Assembly: GCF_900198195.1 (NCBI RefSeq)
Contig: NZ_LT899436.1
Coordinates: 186,001-250,000 of the forward strand
DNA: 64,000 bases
Reading direction: 5' to 3'
Origin: Tenacibaculum jejuense
GTDB taxonomy: Bacteria > Bacteroidota > Bacteroidia > Flavobacteriales > Flavobacteriaceae
Shown here: one piece after another, positions 26,291-34,718 of the stretch
How the letters are laid out: every line of letters starts with the position of its first letter
Position numbering within the stretch: the first letter of the stretch is position 1
The notes under the pieces: generated by a model
What the model was told of the DNA's origin: nothing
Databases searched by the model: none
What the model saw: only the letters and a program-made list of their open reading frames with translations
Translations under genes and position numbers: made by a program

Positions 26291-27112
26291 TTAGCGATGA
26301 GACAATCTAGACATCATTTTTTGATATTGCTTCTCAACTAATTTTGGCAACCATTTTTTATAGAAAAACTTAGTTTTAGCATCTTTAGGATAGATAATTT
26401 GAAACTTTCCTTCAGAAGCTTTTTTAAGAGCGATTGCGGCAACTTCATCTGCATTAGTAGTAGAATGTTTCATCTGTTTTTCTGCAAATCCTTTAAACAT
26501 TTTAGAACTAGCATTTTCCATAATGTTTGTTTTAAAGAAAGTTGGAGTTAATACACTCACATGAATGTTATTCAGTTTTAATTCATGATATAAAGATTCA
26601 GAAAGTGAAAATACAGCAGCTTTAGAAACACTATAAGCCGACATTCCTGGTGCGTTCATAAATCCAGCTGAACTACCAACATTTAGTAACACACCTTTTT
26701 TCTGTTTTAATAATTTAGGCACAAAGAAATGACAACCGTAATAGGTTCCCATTAAGTTTACTTCGATCATCTTTTCCCATTTTTCGATAGGATAATCTTT
26801 AAATAATAAACCATCACCAATTCCAGCATTATTAATCACAACATCTACTGTTTCACTGTTTTCGTAAACTTTATTAACCACATTTTCAAACTGATTTTTA
26901 TCGCTTACATCTAAAGAATATTGAAATACCTTCTCGTTTGTGTTTAAATTCTGAACTACATTTTCTAAAGCCTCTTCATTAATGTCACTTAAATGAAGTG
27001 TCCAATTATTCTTAGCCAATAATTTTGCAAAAGCAGTACCCAATCCAGATCCTGCTCCTGTAACAAAAGCAGTTTTATTCGAATATAAAGCATTCAATTT
27101 TTTTAGATTCAT
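26291..27112 (-). CDS. SDR family oxidoreductase
   Basis: A 273-residue classical short-chain dehydrogenase. The cofactor motif TGAGSGLG is at about residues 19-26, NNAG at about 92 and the catalytic YSVSK near residue 160, with Ser in GSSAGFMN before it. The C-terminal region is positively charged and hydrophobic, typical of fatty-acid or retinol-type SDRs. It is the last gene of the reverse-strand group with the acyl-CoA dehydrogenase, but a 186-bp gap with an inverted repeat separates it from them. The substrate is not evident. Confidence 0.9.
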   Translation of the reverse strand: MNLKKLNALYSNKTAFVTGAGSGLGTAFAKLLAKNNWTLHLSDINEEALENVVQNLNTNEKVFQYSLDVSDKNQFENVVNKVYENSETVDVVINNAGIGDGLLFKDYPIEKWEKMIEVNLMGTYYGCHFFVPKLLKQKKGVLLNVGSSAGFMNAPGMSAYSVSKAAVFSLSESLYHELKLNNIHVSVLTPTFFKTNIMENASSKMFKGFAEKQMKHSTTNADEVAAIALKKASEGKFQIIYPKDAKTKFFYKKWLPKLVEKQYQKMMSRLSHR

Positions 27113-27171
27113 AATGATAATAGTTTGTAGTTATTTTTTAAGTTTCAGTTCTAGGTTTAATGATGATTTTT

Positions 27172-27255
27172 CGTCATTCCGAATTTATTTCGGAATCTCA
27201 TTGTGTTATTAAACAACAATTTATGATGAGAACCCGAATCAAGTTCAGGTTGACG
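27172..27255. repeat. 84-bp inverted-repeat element (MITE/REP-like)
   Basis: Two 30-bp arms at 27172-27201 and 27226-27255 match at 22 of 30 positions as an inverted repeat and both start with CGTCA. Each arm also forms its own small hairpin (ATTCCGAA...TTCGGAAT and ACCCGAA...TTCAGGT). The CGTCATTCCGAA-type end is a repeated intergenic sequence that I recall from flavobacterial genomes. Only one copy is in this window. Confidence 0.62.
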
Positions 27256-27297
27256 TAGATTTACTATTACATATACATACTTAAAAGTAATTGTTAG

Positions 27298-28371
27298 TTA
27301 ACAGTTATTTTTACGTTTAATAATGTTTTCGCAGGTTTTAATCAAATAGATAGAAATCAACCAGAAATTTTTAAAAGCTTTGTTTTTGGTATATCCTTTT
27401 GAATATCTGTAGTAAATCTGTTGCACAATTCCGGCTAATCGGAATAAACCATAAACTCTGTAAAAACGGAAATCATCAATTGTCCTTCCTGTTTTTTCAC
27501 AATAATAGTTTATAATTTTTTCTCTAGTTAACATGCCAGGAATATTACTTGGTTGTCTTCGAATAGATTTTACAAAAAAGTCATCTTTTTCTTCAACCCA
27601 ATACGCCAAGCTGTTTCCTAAATCCATCAAAGGATCTCCAATGGCAGCCAATTCCCAATCTAAAACACCTAAAATATTTTCCGGATTACTAGGATCGATA
27701 ACCACATTATCTAATCGAAAATCGTTATGAATAATACATAGATTTTCTTCTTTAGGAATGTTTGCTTCTAGCCATTTCATTACTTTTTTCCCGGCAGGAA
27801 CATTCCATGTTTTTGCATTTGCATAACGTTTATTCCATCCAAGAATTTGACGTTCAATATAACCTTCACCTTTACCTAAATCTTGTAATCCTTCTTTCTT
27901 ATAATCTACTTGATGTAAATGAATCATTTTATCCCAGAAAGAATAACAAATTTTACGAACCGTTTCTTCATCCCAATCAATTCCTCTTGGAGGATTTTTT
28001 CTAAGAATAATTCCTTCCAATCGTTCCATCAGATAAAAAGTTGAACCTAAAACAGATTCATCTTCACAAACGGCGATCATTTTTGGGACATAAGGATAAT
28101 GCGGTTTTAATTTTTGTTGAAGATAAAACTCTCTTGGCATATCGTGCGCTCCAGCTGCTTTTTTCCCTAAAGGAGCTCTACGTAAAATAATATCTTGTTC
28201 GTCAAATTTTAAGCGATACGTCCAATTCGATGCTCCACCAGAAAATTGTGTAATAATCGGATTAGAATTAATATTTGGAATATGATTTTTTATCCAAGGC
28301 AATAAAGCATCTAAATTTAATTCTTCACCTGAGCGTTGTTGTTTTTCAAGATCTTTAACAATGTTCGACAT
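27298..28371 (-). CDS. Phosphotransferase family protein (ACAD10/11 N-domain-like)
   Basis: A 357-residue aminoglycoside-phosphotransferase-fold kinase. Visible are the Walker-like SGGASNWTYRL loop near residue 45, the catalytic block IIHNDFRLDNVVID (HxDxxxxN) and the metal-binding LDWELAAIGDPLMDLG. This subgroup is the one fused to acyl-CoA dehydrogenase in vertebrate ACAD10 and ACAD11; here the acyl-CoA dehydrogenase is the next gene upstream and their codons touch (28371). Family knowledge suggests phosphorylation of 4-hydroxyacyl-CoA before elimination; the actual substrate here is inferred from the pairing. Its length and motifs are normal. Confidence 0.9.
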   Translation of the reverse strand: MSNIVKDLEKQQRSGEELNLDALLPWIKNHIPNINSNPIITQFSGGASNWTYRLKFDEQDIILRRAPLGKKAAGAHDMPREFYLQQKLKPHYPYVPKMIAVCEDESVLGSTFYLMERLEGIILRKNPPRGIDWDEETVRKICYSFWDKMIHLHQVDYKKEGLQDLGKGEGYIERQILGWNKRYANAKTWNVPAGKKVMKWLEANIPKEENLCIIHNDFRLDNVVIDPSNPENILGVLDWELAAIGDPLMDLGNSLAYWVEEKDDFFVKSIRRQPSNIPGMLTREKIINYYCEKTGRTIDDFRFYRVYGLFRLAGIVQQIYYRYSKGYTKNKAFKNFWLISIYLIKTCENIIKRKNNC

Positions 28372-29594
28372 TAGCCTAAGTATTTTTTAAATTCAAGTCT
28401 AGAAATCATTCGTAAATGCACTTCATCTGGTCCATCAGCTAAACGTAAAGCACGTGCTTGAATGAAAAAATTAGTCAAAGGAAAATCGTCAGACAATCCA
28501 GCACCTCCATGAATTTGCATTGCCATATCTGTGACTTCTTGTAATACTTTCGGAGCAACAACTTTTATCGCAGAAATTTCAGTCATACTATTTTTTACAC
28601 CTTGTTCATCAATTTTCCAAGCCGCATAATATGTTAATAATCGTGCTTGATCTATAGCAACTCTAGCTTGTGCAAAACGTTCAGAGTTTCCGCCTAATTT
28701 AGCCAAAGGTTTTCCAAAAGCTTGTCGAGTTCCACTTCGAATAATCGCCAATTGTAAAGCGCGTTCAGCAGCTCCAATACAACGCATACAATGGTGTATT
28801 CTACCTGGACCTAATCTTCCTTGTGCAATAGCAAAACCAGCACCAAAATCTAAAATTAAATTCTTTTTCGGAATTCGGACATTATTGAAATGGATTTCTC
28901 CATGACCAGCAGGAGCGTCGTAAGCCCCAAATGTATTTTGCATTCTTTGTATTTCCACTCCAGGAGTATCCAAAGGAACCAAAACCATACTGTGTTGTTT
29001 GTGTTTTTCTTGTGTAGTATCTGTTTTTCCTAGTACTATGGCCAGTTTTGCTTTCGGATGTCCTAATCCTGTAGACCACCATTTTTTACCGTTCACCACA
29101 ATCTCATCTCCATCTTCAACTATAGAAGTTTCAATATTAGTAGCGTCGGAAGAAGCAACATCAGGTTCAGTCATACAGAAAACAGATTTTATTTTTCCGT
29201 CCAATAAAGGTTGTAACCATTCTTCTTTTTGCTGTTCATTTCCGAAGTGATATAAAACCTCCATATTTCCTGTGTCTGGAGCGTTACAATTAAAAATTTC
29301 AGCAGCATTATATACACGTCCCATTTCTTCAGCAAGAGGCGCGTATTCAAGAACGCTTAATCCTTGTCCTAATGAATTGTCAGGCAAGAAAAGATTCCAT
29401 AGCCCTTCTTGTTTAGCAAGTTCTTTTAAAGTGTCTAATTTTGGGTGTTCTGTCCATTCTTTCCAATTTCCAGAAATATTGTGTTCTTTATGATAGGTTA
29501 TAAGTTCTCGTTCAAATGGATAAATATGTTTATCCATAAACTTTTTAAGACGATCTAAATAGTCTTTTGATTTTTGTGATGGATTAAAATTCAT
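28371..29594 (-). CDS. Acyl-CoA dehydrogenase (ACAD11-like)
   Basis: A 407-residue FAD enzyme that forms the alpha-beta double bond of an acyl-CoA. Typical blocks are FCMTEPDVASSDATNI and the substrate-flavin region ending KLGGNSERFAQ, plus QIHGGAGLSDDFPL and the C-terminal DGPDEVHLRMISRLE. It directly precedes the phosphotransferase gene, with one shared base (stop and start overlap), and follows an SDR gene by 10 bp on the same strand. That group (dehydrogenase, APH-type kinase, SDR) looks like a 4-hydroxy fatty acid or branched acyl degradation unit. Confidence 0.93.
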   Translation of the reverse strand: MNFNPSQKSKDYLDRLKKFMDKHIYPFERELITYHKEHNISGNWKEWTEHPKLDTLKELAKQEGLWNLFLPDNSLGQGLSVLEYAPLAEEMGRVYNAAEIFNCNAPDTGNMEVLYHFGNEQQKEEWLQPLLDGKIKSVFCMTEPDVASSDATNIETSIVEDGDEIVVNGKKWWSTGLGHPKAKLAIVLGKTDTTQEKHKQHSMVLVPLDTPGVEIQRMQNTFGAYDAPAGHGEIHFNNVRIPKKNLILDFGAGFAIAQGRLGPGRIHHCMRCIGAAERALQLAIIRSGTRQAFGKPLAKLGGNSERFAQARVAIDQARLLTYYAAWKIDEQGVKNSMTEISAIKVVAPKVLQEVTDMAMQIHGGAGLSDDFPLTNFFIQARALRLADGPDEVHLRMISRLEFKKYLG

Positions 29595-29604
29595 GAGTTA
29601 TAGA

Positions 29605-30366
29605 TTAGAATTTTCTCAACATTTTTAAAGTGAAAAATGGCATAGCTTGTTTGATAAAATACCATGGCCAAAATGGAACAAAAGCATTTGCTTTTTCTTT
29701 ATTTATGGCTTTTACTAAAAGTTTTGAACCTTTATCTAAAGAAATCATAAACGGAGGTGGTTTTCCGATAGAATCTGTCATTTCTGACTGAATGTAACCA
29801 GGACAAATAGTAGATACTTTGATGGGTTTTTTGAGTACATCTGCTCGAATTCCTTCCGCTAAACTTTTTACACCAGCTTTTGTTGCTGCATAAACAGTCA
29901 TTGCTCTTGGGTAACCTCTGAAAGCAGACATAGATGAAATGACCACTAAATGTCCAGAATTTTGTGCTCTAAAGATTTCCATAGCAGCTTCCATTTGATG
30001 TAAAGCGCCGCAAAAATTAGTCACAGCAGTTTGCAAATTTTGATTAGCAAATCCTTTCCCTATAGAAGCTCCTTTACCCATTCCGGCATTAACAATCACG
30101 CGATCTAATTTCCCGTTGATTGTTTGAAAATCATTATGGAAACCTTTAAAAACAGAAAAAACATCTTTTTGTTGAGTAACATCTAAAGCTTTGATAAAAA
30201 CGTTGATGCTACTGTTTATCTTTAGGAGTTCTTCTTTTAAATTTTCTAGTTTTTCTGTTCTTCTTGCGCATAAAGCTAAGTTACAGCCTTGCTTGGCAAA
30301 TTCTATGGCCATGCCTTTTCCTAAACCAGAACTAGCTCCAGTAATGAGTATGTTTTTTCGATTCAC
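29605..30366 (-). CDS. SDR family oxidoreductase
   Basis: 253 residues, classical SDR fold: TGASSGLG at residues 8-15, VNAGMGKG at about 90, SSMSAFRG and the catalytic YAATK near residue 157, and the C-terminal MPFFTLKMLRKF membrane-proximal tail. First gene of the group with the acyl-CoA dehydrogenase (10 bp gap). A 3-oxo- or 3-hydroxyacyl reductase role is plausible from the company it keeps. The other SDR at 26291 is only distantly similar to it. Confidence 0.9.
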   Translation of the reverse strand: MNRKNILITGASSGLGKGMAIEFAKQGCNLALCARRTEKLENLKEELLKINSSINVFIKALDVTQQKDVFSVFKGFHNDFQTINGKLDRVIVNAGMGKGASIGKGFANQNLQTAVTNFCGALHQMEAAMEIFRAQNSGHLVVISSMSAFRGYPRAMTVYAATKAGVKSLAEGIRADVLKKPIKVSTICPGYIQSEMTDSIGKPPPFMISLDKGSKLLVKAINKEKANAFVPFWPWYFIKQAMPFFTLKMLRKF

Positions 30367-30449
30367 AATAGGTTGAATTTGAAATGAATACTCTAAAAAT
30401 AAGGATTTGAATTGGCTTATCTTTTCACCTATGTTAAAAAAGGAATAGG

Positions 30450-31004
30450 TTATTCAGACTTTGATCGAATTCTACTGAGGCTTTGTTGTGCGACACCTAA
30501 GTAACCAGCAATATGACCTAATTTTGCGCGCTGAAAAATATCGGGATGTGTTTTTAATAAATCGTCGTAACGCTCTTTAGCACTTTTATTTTGAAGGTAA
30601 ATTACTTTTTTCCCTAAAGCCATCATGATTTCCGTAACCAAAAGACGCATAAAACGCTCTACATCTTTTGAATTGTTGAGAACAGTTTCTAGTTTATCAT
30701 GAGAAATAGCTTTTACAGTTGTTTCTTCGATGGCTTCAATGCTAATATTGCTGGGTTTGCGTTTAAAGAAACTGTAGGCTTCAGTAATAATCATTTGTTC
30801 GCTAGAAAACCAATTGGTTATATCGTTTCCTTTTTTGTTGTAGTAAAAACTACGTAACATTCCTTTTTCTATGATAAATAGATGATTGCAAATTTTACCA
30901 GATGCTACAATTATTTCATTTTTTTGAAAGGTAATTTGTTCAGAGTTATTGAACAAAGCTTCTCGTACTTTTGGAGTAATTAATTGATCATCAACTCTAA
31001 TCAT
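30450..31004 (-). CDS. Crp/Fnr family transcriptional regulator
   Basis: A 184-residue one-domain-plus-HTH regulator. The N-terminal beta-roll is of the cyclic-nucleotide-binding type (KNEIIVASGKICNHLFIIEKG, then FFKRKPSNISIEAIEETTVKAIS), but the conserved RxSA-type phosphate-binding residues of CRP are not evident, so cAMP binding is doubtful. The C-terminal helix-turn-helix is GHIAGYLGVAQQSLSRIR. Such short Crp/Fnr relatives are very common in Bacteroidota. It lies next to the SDR/acyl-CoA dehydrogenase group on the same strand (83 bp upstream of the SDR), so it may control it, but it may also belong with mgtE, 6 bp away. Confidence 0.9.
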   Translation of the reverse strand: MIRVDDQLITPKVREALFNNSEQITFQKNEIIVASGKICNHLFIIEKGMLRSFYYNKKGNDITNWFSSEQMIITEAYSFFKRKPSNISIEAIEETTVKAISHDKLETVLNNSKDVERFMRLLVTEIMMALGKKVIYLQNKSAKERYDDLLKTHPDIFQRAKLGHIAGYLGVAQQSLSRIRSKSE

Positions 31005-31010
31005 AGAATA

Positions 31011-32366
31011 TTAATATCCTAAAATTATTTTAGCAATCGTAAAGTAAATTAAGATTCCAAAAATATCATTACTAGTGGTGATAAACGGTCCAGTTGCTAT
31101 CGCAGGATCAATTCCTCTTTTATCTAAGAATAAAGGAATAAATGTACCGATAAGTCCAGCTACAATAATTACAGCTACTAACGATACAGATACGGCAAGA
31201 GAGATTCTTAAATCGTTATCAGCATCAGAAAAATAAACAAACAAGAATAAAACTATGGCTAAAGCTATTCCGTTTAGTGTAGCTAACAACATCTCTTTTA
31301 TCAATCGTTTATTCACGCTTCCTTTAACATCGTCGTTTGCTAAACCTTGAACAATAATTGCTGAAGATTGAACTCCTACATTTCCAGCCATCGCAGCAAT
31401 TAATGGAGTGAAGAAAAATAACACTGCATTCTCTTTAAATGTATGTTCGAAATTTTTCATGATTAAAAAAGCTCCTATTCCACCCAATAATCCTAAGAAT
31501 AACCAAGGTAAACGAGCTCTTGTTAATTCTAAAATGGTATCATCGGCTTCAACATCTTGTGTAATACCGGCAGCTAATTGATAATCTTTATCTGCTTCTT
31601 CTTTAATTACATCAACAATATCATCTATGGTAATTCTACCGACAAGTGTTCCTAATTCATCAACAACAGGAATAGCTTCTAAATCGTATTTACGCATTTT
31701 ATTTGCTACATCTTCGGCAGTATCATGAACATTTACAAAGTCAACTCGAGGAATATAAATGTCGGCAATTTTTGATTTGGTAGAAGCCATTAATACATCT
31801 TTTAATGACAAACGACCTTTAAGTTTTCCGCTATCATCTACCACATAAATTGAATGTACTCTGGTAACTTCTGCAGCCTGTTCTCGCATTTTGGTTACAC
31901 AGCCTAAAACAGACCAGTTTTCATTTACTTTAACAAGCTCTTTTGCCATGAGTCCACCCGCAGAATTTTCATCGAAGCGAAGAAGTTCAACAATTTCTTT
32001 AGCATGTTCTTCATCTTCAATTTGTTGCATTACAGCTTCCTTTCTTTCTTCAGGAAGTTCAGCAATTACGTCTGCAGCGTCATCGGTATCTAGTTCGTCA
32101 ATTTCTTCTGCAATTTCTTTTGCAGATAATTGTTCTAAAACTTTTTCACGAACATCATCATCTACATCCATTAAAACTTCGGATGTAGTTTCGCTATCTA
32201 ATAAACGAATAATGTATACGGCATCATCAAAAGTTAATTCATCTAAAACTTCAGCGATATCAGCATGGTGTACATCAGTAAAAAGATTTAAAAGTGCAGT
32301 ATCTTTTTGATTTGCAATTAAGTTGGAAACGTTATCAAGAAGTTCTTTCGTTATTTCTATCGCCAT
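31011..32366 (-). CDS. mgtE: Magnesium transporter MgtE
   Basis: A 451-residue Mg2+ channel with three parts: an acidic helical N-domain (residues 1-130, rich in [11 protein letters not shown], the Mg2+-sensing region), two CBS domains (about 135-260) and a five-helix membrane domain with [17 protein letters not shown]. The conserved Asp-rich gate residues are present in the last helices. I used the ATG at 32366; a TTG nine bases upstream is also in frame. The start lies inside the 3' end of rsmA, a 32-bp overlap, so the two genes are co-transcribed. Confidence 0.95.
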   Translation of the reverse strand: MAIEITKELLDNVSNLIANQKDTALLNLFTDVHHADIAEVLDELTFDDAVYIIRLLDSETTSEVLMDVDDDVREKVLEQLSAKEIAEEIDELDTDDAADVIAELPEERKEAVMQQIEDEEHAKEIVELLRFDENSAGGLMAKELVKVNENWSVLGCVTKMREQAAEVTRVHSIYVVDDSGKLKGRLSLKDVLMASTKSKIADIYIPRVDFVNVHDTAEDVANKMRKYDLEAIPVVDELGTLVGRITIDDIVDVIKEEADKDYQLAAGITQDVEADDTILELTRARLPWLFLGLLGGIGAFLIMKNFEHTFKENAVLFFFTPLIAAMAGNVGVQSSAIIVQGLANDDVKGSVNKRLIKEMLLATLNGIALAIVLFLFVYFSDADNDLRISLAVSVSLVAVIIVAGLIGTFIPLFLDKRGIDPAIATGPFITTSNDIFGILIYFTIAKIILGY

Positions 32367-33162
32367 GACTTGCAATTTTATCCGTCAATTCTATAAACTC
32401 TTGTACCGATAATTGTTCGGGACGCATGGCAAATATAGGGTCTTCTTTTAAGGTAACCGAAAGATTCATGGATTTTAAACTACTACGTAACATTTTTCTT
32501 CTTTGGTTGAAAGCTGTCTTTACAACACGGAAAAAAAGTTTTTCATCTACAGGTAATGTATAATCCTTTTTTCGAATCATACGTATTACTCCTGAGTTTA
32601 CCCTTGGTGGTGGATTAAAAACGGTAGGAGGAACAGTAAATAAGTATTCAACATCATAAAAAGCTTGTGCTAATACTGATAAAATTCCATAGGCTTTACT
32701 TCCTTTTTTTTCTGCAATACGTTGTGCAACTTCTTTTTGAAACATTCCAGAAAACTCAGGAACAATATGTCTGTTTTCTATTGCTTTAAAAACGATTTGT
32801 GATGAAATATTGTAAGGAAAGTTACCTATTATCGCAATTTCTTTTCCTTGGAAAATGGTATTCAGGTCTTGCTTTAAAAAATCACCTTCAATTATATTAA
32901 AATTCTCTTTAGAGGTATCGAGTTTTATATGTTCTACTGGAAAAACTTCATGTAAATATTTTACAGATTCACTATCCAGTTCCATGACAGTAACTTTAAA
33001 TTTTCTCTTACGAAGTATGTGTTTGGTAAGTACACCCATTCCAGGTCCAATTTCTAATACTTGGTCGTAACCAGTTTCAGTTAAAGAATCTGCAATTTTA
33101 TTAGCGATATTTTCATCAGTTAAAAAGTGCTGTCCTAGGTGTTTTTTTGCTCTAACGCTCAT
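32335..33162 (-). CDS. rsmA: 16S rRNA dimethyladenosine transferase (KsgA)
   Basis: Dimethylates two adjacent adenosines near the 3' end of 16S rRNA. The 275-residue protein has the expected [15 protein letters not shown] opening, the SAM-binding [14 protein letters not shown] at about residue 37, the acidic VMELDSESV, and the catalytic N-x-P-Y block here as [11 protein letters not shown] (NFPY in place of the common NLPY). It is in an operon with mgtE and the M23 peptidase gene, overlapping the first by 32 bp and the second by 11 bp. Confidence 0.95.
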   Translation of the reverse strand: MSVRAKKHLGQHFLTDENIANKIADSLTETGYDQVLEIGPGMGVLTKHILRKRKFKVTVMELDSESVKYLHEVFPVEHIKLDTSKENFNIIEGDFLKQDLNTIFQGKEIAIIGNFPYNISSQIVFKAIENRHIVPEFSGMFQKEVAQRIAEKKGSKAYGILSVLAQAFYDVEYLFTVPPTVFNPPPRVNSGVIRMIRKKDYTLPVDEKLFFRVVKTAFNQRRKMLRSSLKSMNLSVTLKEDPIFAMRPEQLSVQEFIELTDKIASHGDRNNERTS

Positions 33163-33778
33163 CTTCTATAATTCTGTGATTTTTAATAAACTCTGTTGGG
33201 TCAAGATATCCTTTTGTGTCTTGAGAATATCCTGGCCCCAAAGGTAAGCTAATATCTTCTCTTATTTCGAAATGCAAATGTGCATAATATGTTCCATTAG
33301 CAGTTCCGATGGTTCCAATTTTTGTACCTCTTTTAACCCATTGGTGTTTCTTTACTAGTAAGGTATCGCAATGTGCATATAGTGACTCTACAATTTTATT
33401 ATTTGGTAGAAAATGTAAAATACGAATAACATTTCCCCATCCACCAGCATAGTCTTTACTCTCTTTTACAAAACCATTTGCAATAGTATAAATAGGATCA
33501 CCTAAATCTGTGTTTCCACCGGTTACAGCATTCCAATCATCACCTAAATGATAGTTCTTTTGAAACTTCTGAGCATTATAATATCCTTTAGCATTGGGTT
33601 TACTTACAGGAAAATCAAAATGTACAGCTATAAATTCTTTAGGAATAGTGTCTTTATACGATTTAATAAGAGTTATAGTGTCTTTTGTTATAACAATTTG
33701 TTGTTTTTTCTTTTTTGAATTAGAGCAAGAAAAGGAGATGGTAATAAGGGTAATAAAGTATAAAAGTATCTTTCTCAT
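33152..33778 (-). CDS. M23 family metallopeptidase, lipoprotein
   Basis: A 208-residue protein with a lipoprotein signal ([27 protein letters not shown]; Cys18) and a LytM-type peptidase domain. The zinc ligands are visible: H in YHLGDDWN, D in the same block, and the HLHFEIR motif near residue 175. It is therefore probably an active peptidoglycan endopeptidase in the periplasm, unlike the degenerate activators of the EnvC type. Its 3' end overlaps rsmA by 11 bp. Confidence 0.92.
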   Translation of the reverse strand: MRKILLYFITLITISFSCSNSKKKKQQIVITKDTITLIKSYKDTIPKEFIAVHFDFPVSKPNAKGYYNAQKFQKNYHLGDDWNAVTGGNTDLGDPIYTIANGFVKESKDYAGGWGNVIRILHFLPNNKIVESLYAHCDTLLVKKHQWVKRGTKIGTIGTANGTYYAHLHFEIREDISLPLGPGYSQDTKGYLDPTEFIKNHRIIEDER

Positions 33779-33785
33779 AAAGAAA

Positions 33786-34373
33786 CTAATTTTTTAAACC
33801 ATATATATCATCTCTTACTTCCTTTCTCCACTTTTCACTATATTTCTTGTCGAAGTACTCAAAAATTGTTTTGTTGTATTGATCTATACATTTAAAATCT
33901 TCTATAACACATCCAAAATCATAATATTTAAAACTATATTTTTTCTCTGCCAAATGTTGATCTCTATGATAAATTGGAGCAATTCCTCCAGTAATTAATA
34001 GTCTAATGTTGTTTTCTTGAATATCTTTCTCAGCAGTAATACTGGTAAATTCACAATTAGAATTAAATACAATATCAAAATTTTTGATTGATTTATCGAC
34101 TATATTCACTTCAAACTTATTCTTTGAAGCAGTATTATAGATCATTTCAAGAACATATTTGCCTTTTTTTAAATTTTTAAATTCAAAATAACCAAGACTA
34201 TCGGTGTAAGCATAAGTGTGCTTGTTTTTCAGTTTTAGAGATAACTCATTACATGGTAAGGTATCATTTCCTATAATTATTTTAGCTTGTCCGCTTATGT
34301 AAAAGTTCTTTTTTTGAGAAAAAGAGAAAAAGAAATTAAAAATGAATAATATGTAAATAAATCTGTAGCGCAT
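33786..34373 (-). CDS. Exported protein with carboxypeptidase-regulatory-like domain
   Basis: 195 residues with a signal peptide (MRYRFIYILFIFNFFFSFSQ). The central part looks like a CarboxypepD_reg-like beta-sandwich: ISGQAKIIIGNDTLPCNE, then AYTDSLGYFEFKNLKKGKYVLEM. I do not recognise the C-terminal 90 residues. It is unusually basic and Tyr/Lys-rich near the end. The gene has 7 bp to the M23 gene and 1 bp to the DUF4286 gene, all on the reverse strand. Function unknown; a role at the outer membrane is possible given the domain. Confidence 0.7.
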   Translation of the reverse strand: MRYRFIYILFIFNFFFSFSQKKNFYISGQAKIIIGNDTLPCNELSLKLKNKHTYAYTDSLGYFEFKNLKKGKYVLEMIYNTASKNKFEVNIVDKSIKNFDIVFNSNCEFTSITAEKDIQENNIRLLITGGIAPIYHRDQHLAEKKYSFKYYDFGCVIEDFKCIDQYNKTIFEYFDKKYSEKWRKEVRDDIYGLKN

Positions 34374-34374
34374 T

Positions 34375-34704
34375 TTAATTACTAGCTACTTTCGGGAAAA
34401 ACTCCTTAATTACTTTCAATTCTGTTCTGAAAGCTAGCATTTTATCTGCGAATTTTTTCATTCCGTCAGAACGTAATTTTTCAGCATCATATTTGTAATA
34501 GTTGTCTAAGTCTTCTCTTGTTGGTGCTGTATATTGAATAGAATATGTGATTCCACCCATTTCTTCTTCTACTAAAACTTGCGTCATTTTAGCACTAGTG
34601 AATCTTCCAGTAGCTAATACTTCTGGGATATGTGATTGTATCCAGTGTAACCATTCTTTGTGAACACTTTCATCAATATTGATTGTAACGTTATATATGT
34701 ACAT
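34375..34704 (-). CDS. DUF4286 family protein
   Basis: A soluble 109-residue protein starting MYIYNVTINIDESVHKEWLHW, with the conserved GRFTSAKMTQVL and YSIQYTAPTREDLDNYY segments that define DUF4286. The function is unknown. It is widely present in Bacteroidota next to a TPR protein and rsmA, as here. The gene lies 14 bp after the upstream TPR protein gene. Confidence 0.9.
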   Translation of the reverse strand: MYIYNVTINIDESVHKEWLHWIQSHIPEVLATGRFTSAKMTQVLVEEEMGGITYSIQYTAPTREDLDNYYKYDAEKLRSDGMKKFADKMLAFRTELKVIKEFFPKVASN

Positions 34705-34718
34705 AAATAAATTTTCAG

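Noticed and set aside
26291..30366. Secondary-metabolite gene cluster
   Set aside because: SDRs and an acyl-CoA dehydrogenase alone do not make one: there is no synthase, carrier protein or tailoring set, and the gene order fits acyl degradation.
31891..32310. Ser-rich forward-strand frame of 139 residues opposite mgtE
   Set aside because: Its Ser-rich composition is the antisense of the acidic Asp/Glu-rich Mg2+-sensing region of MgtE. It is a shadow frame.
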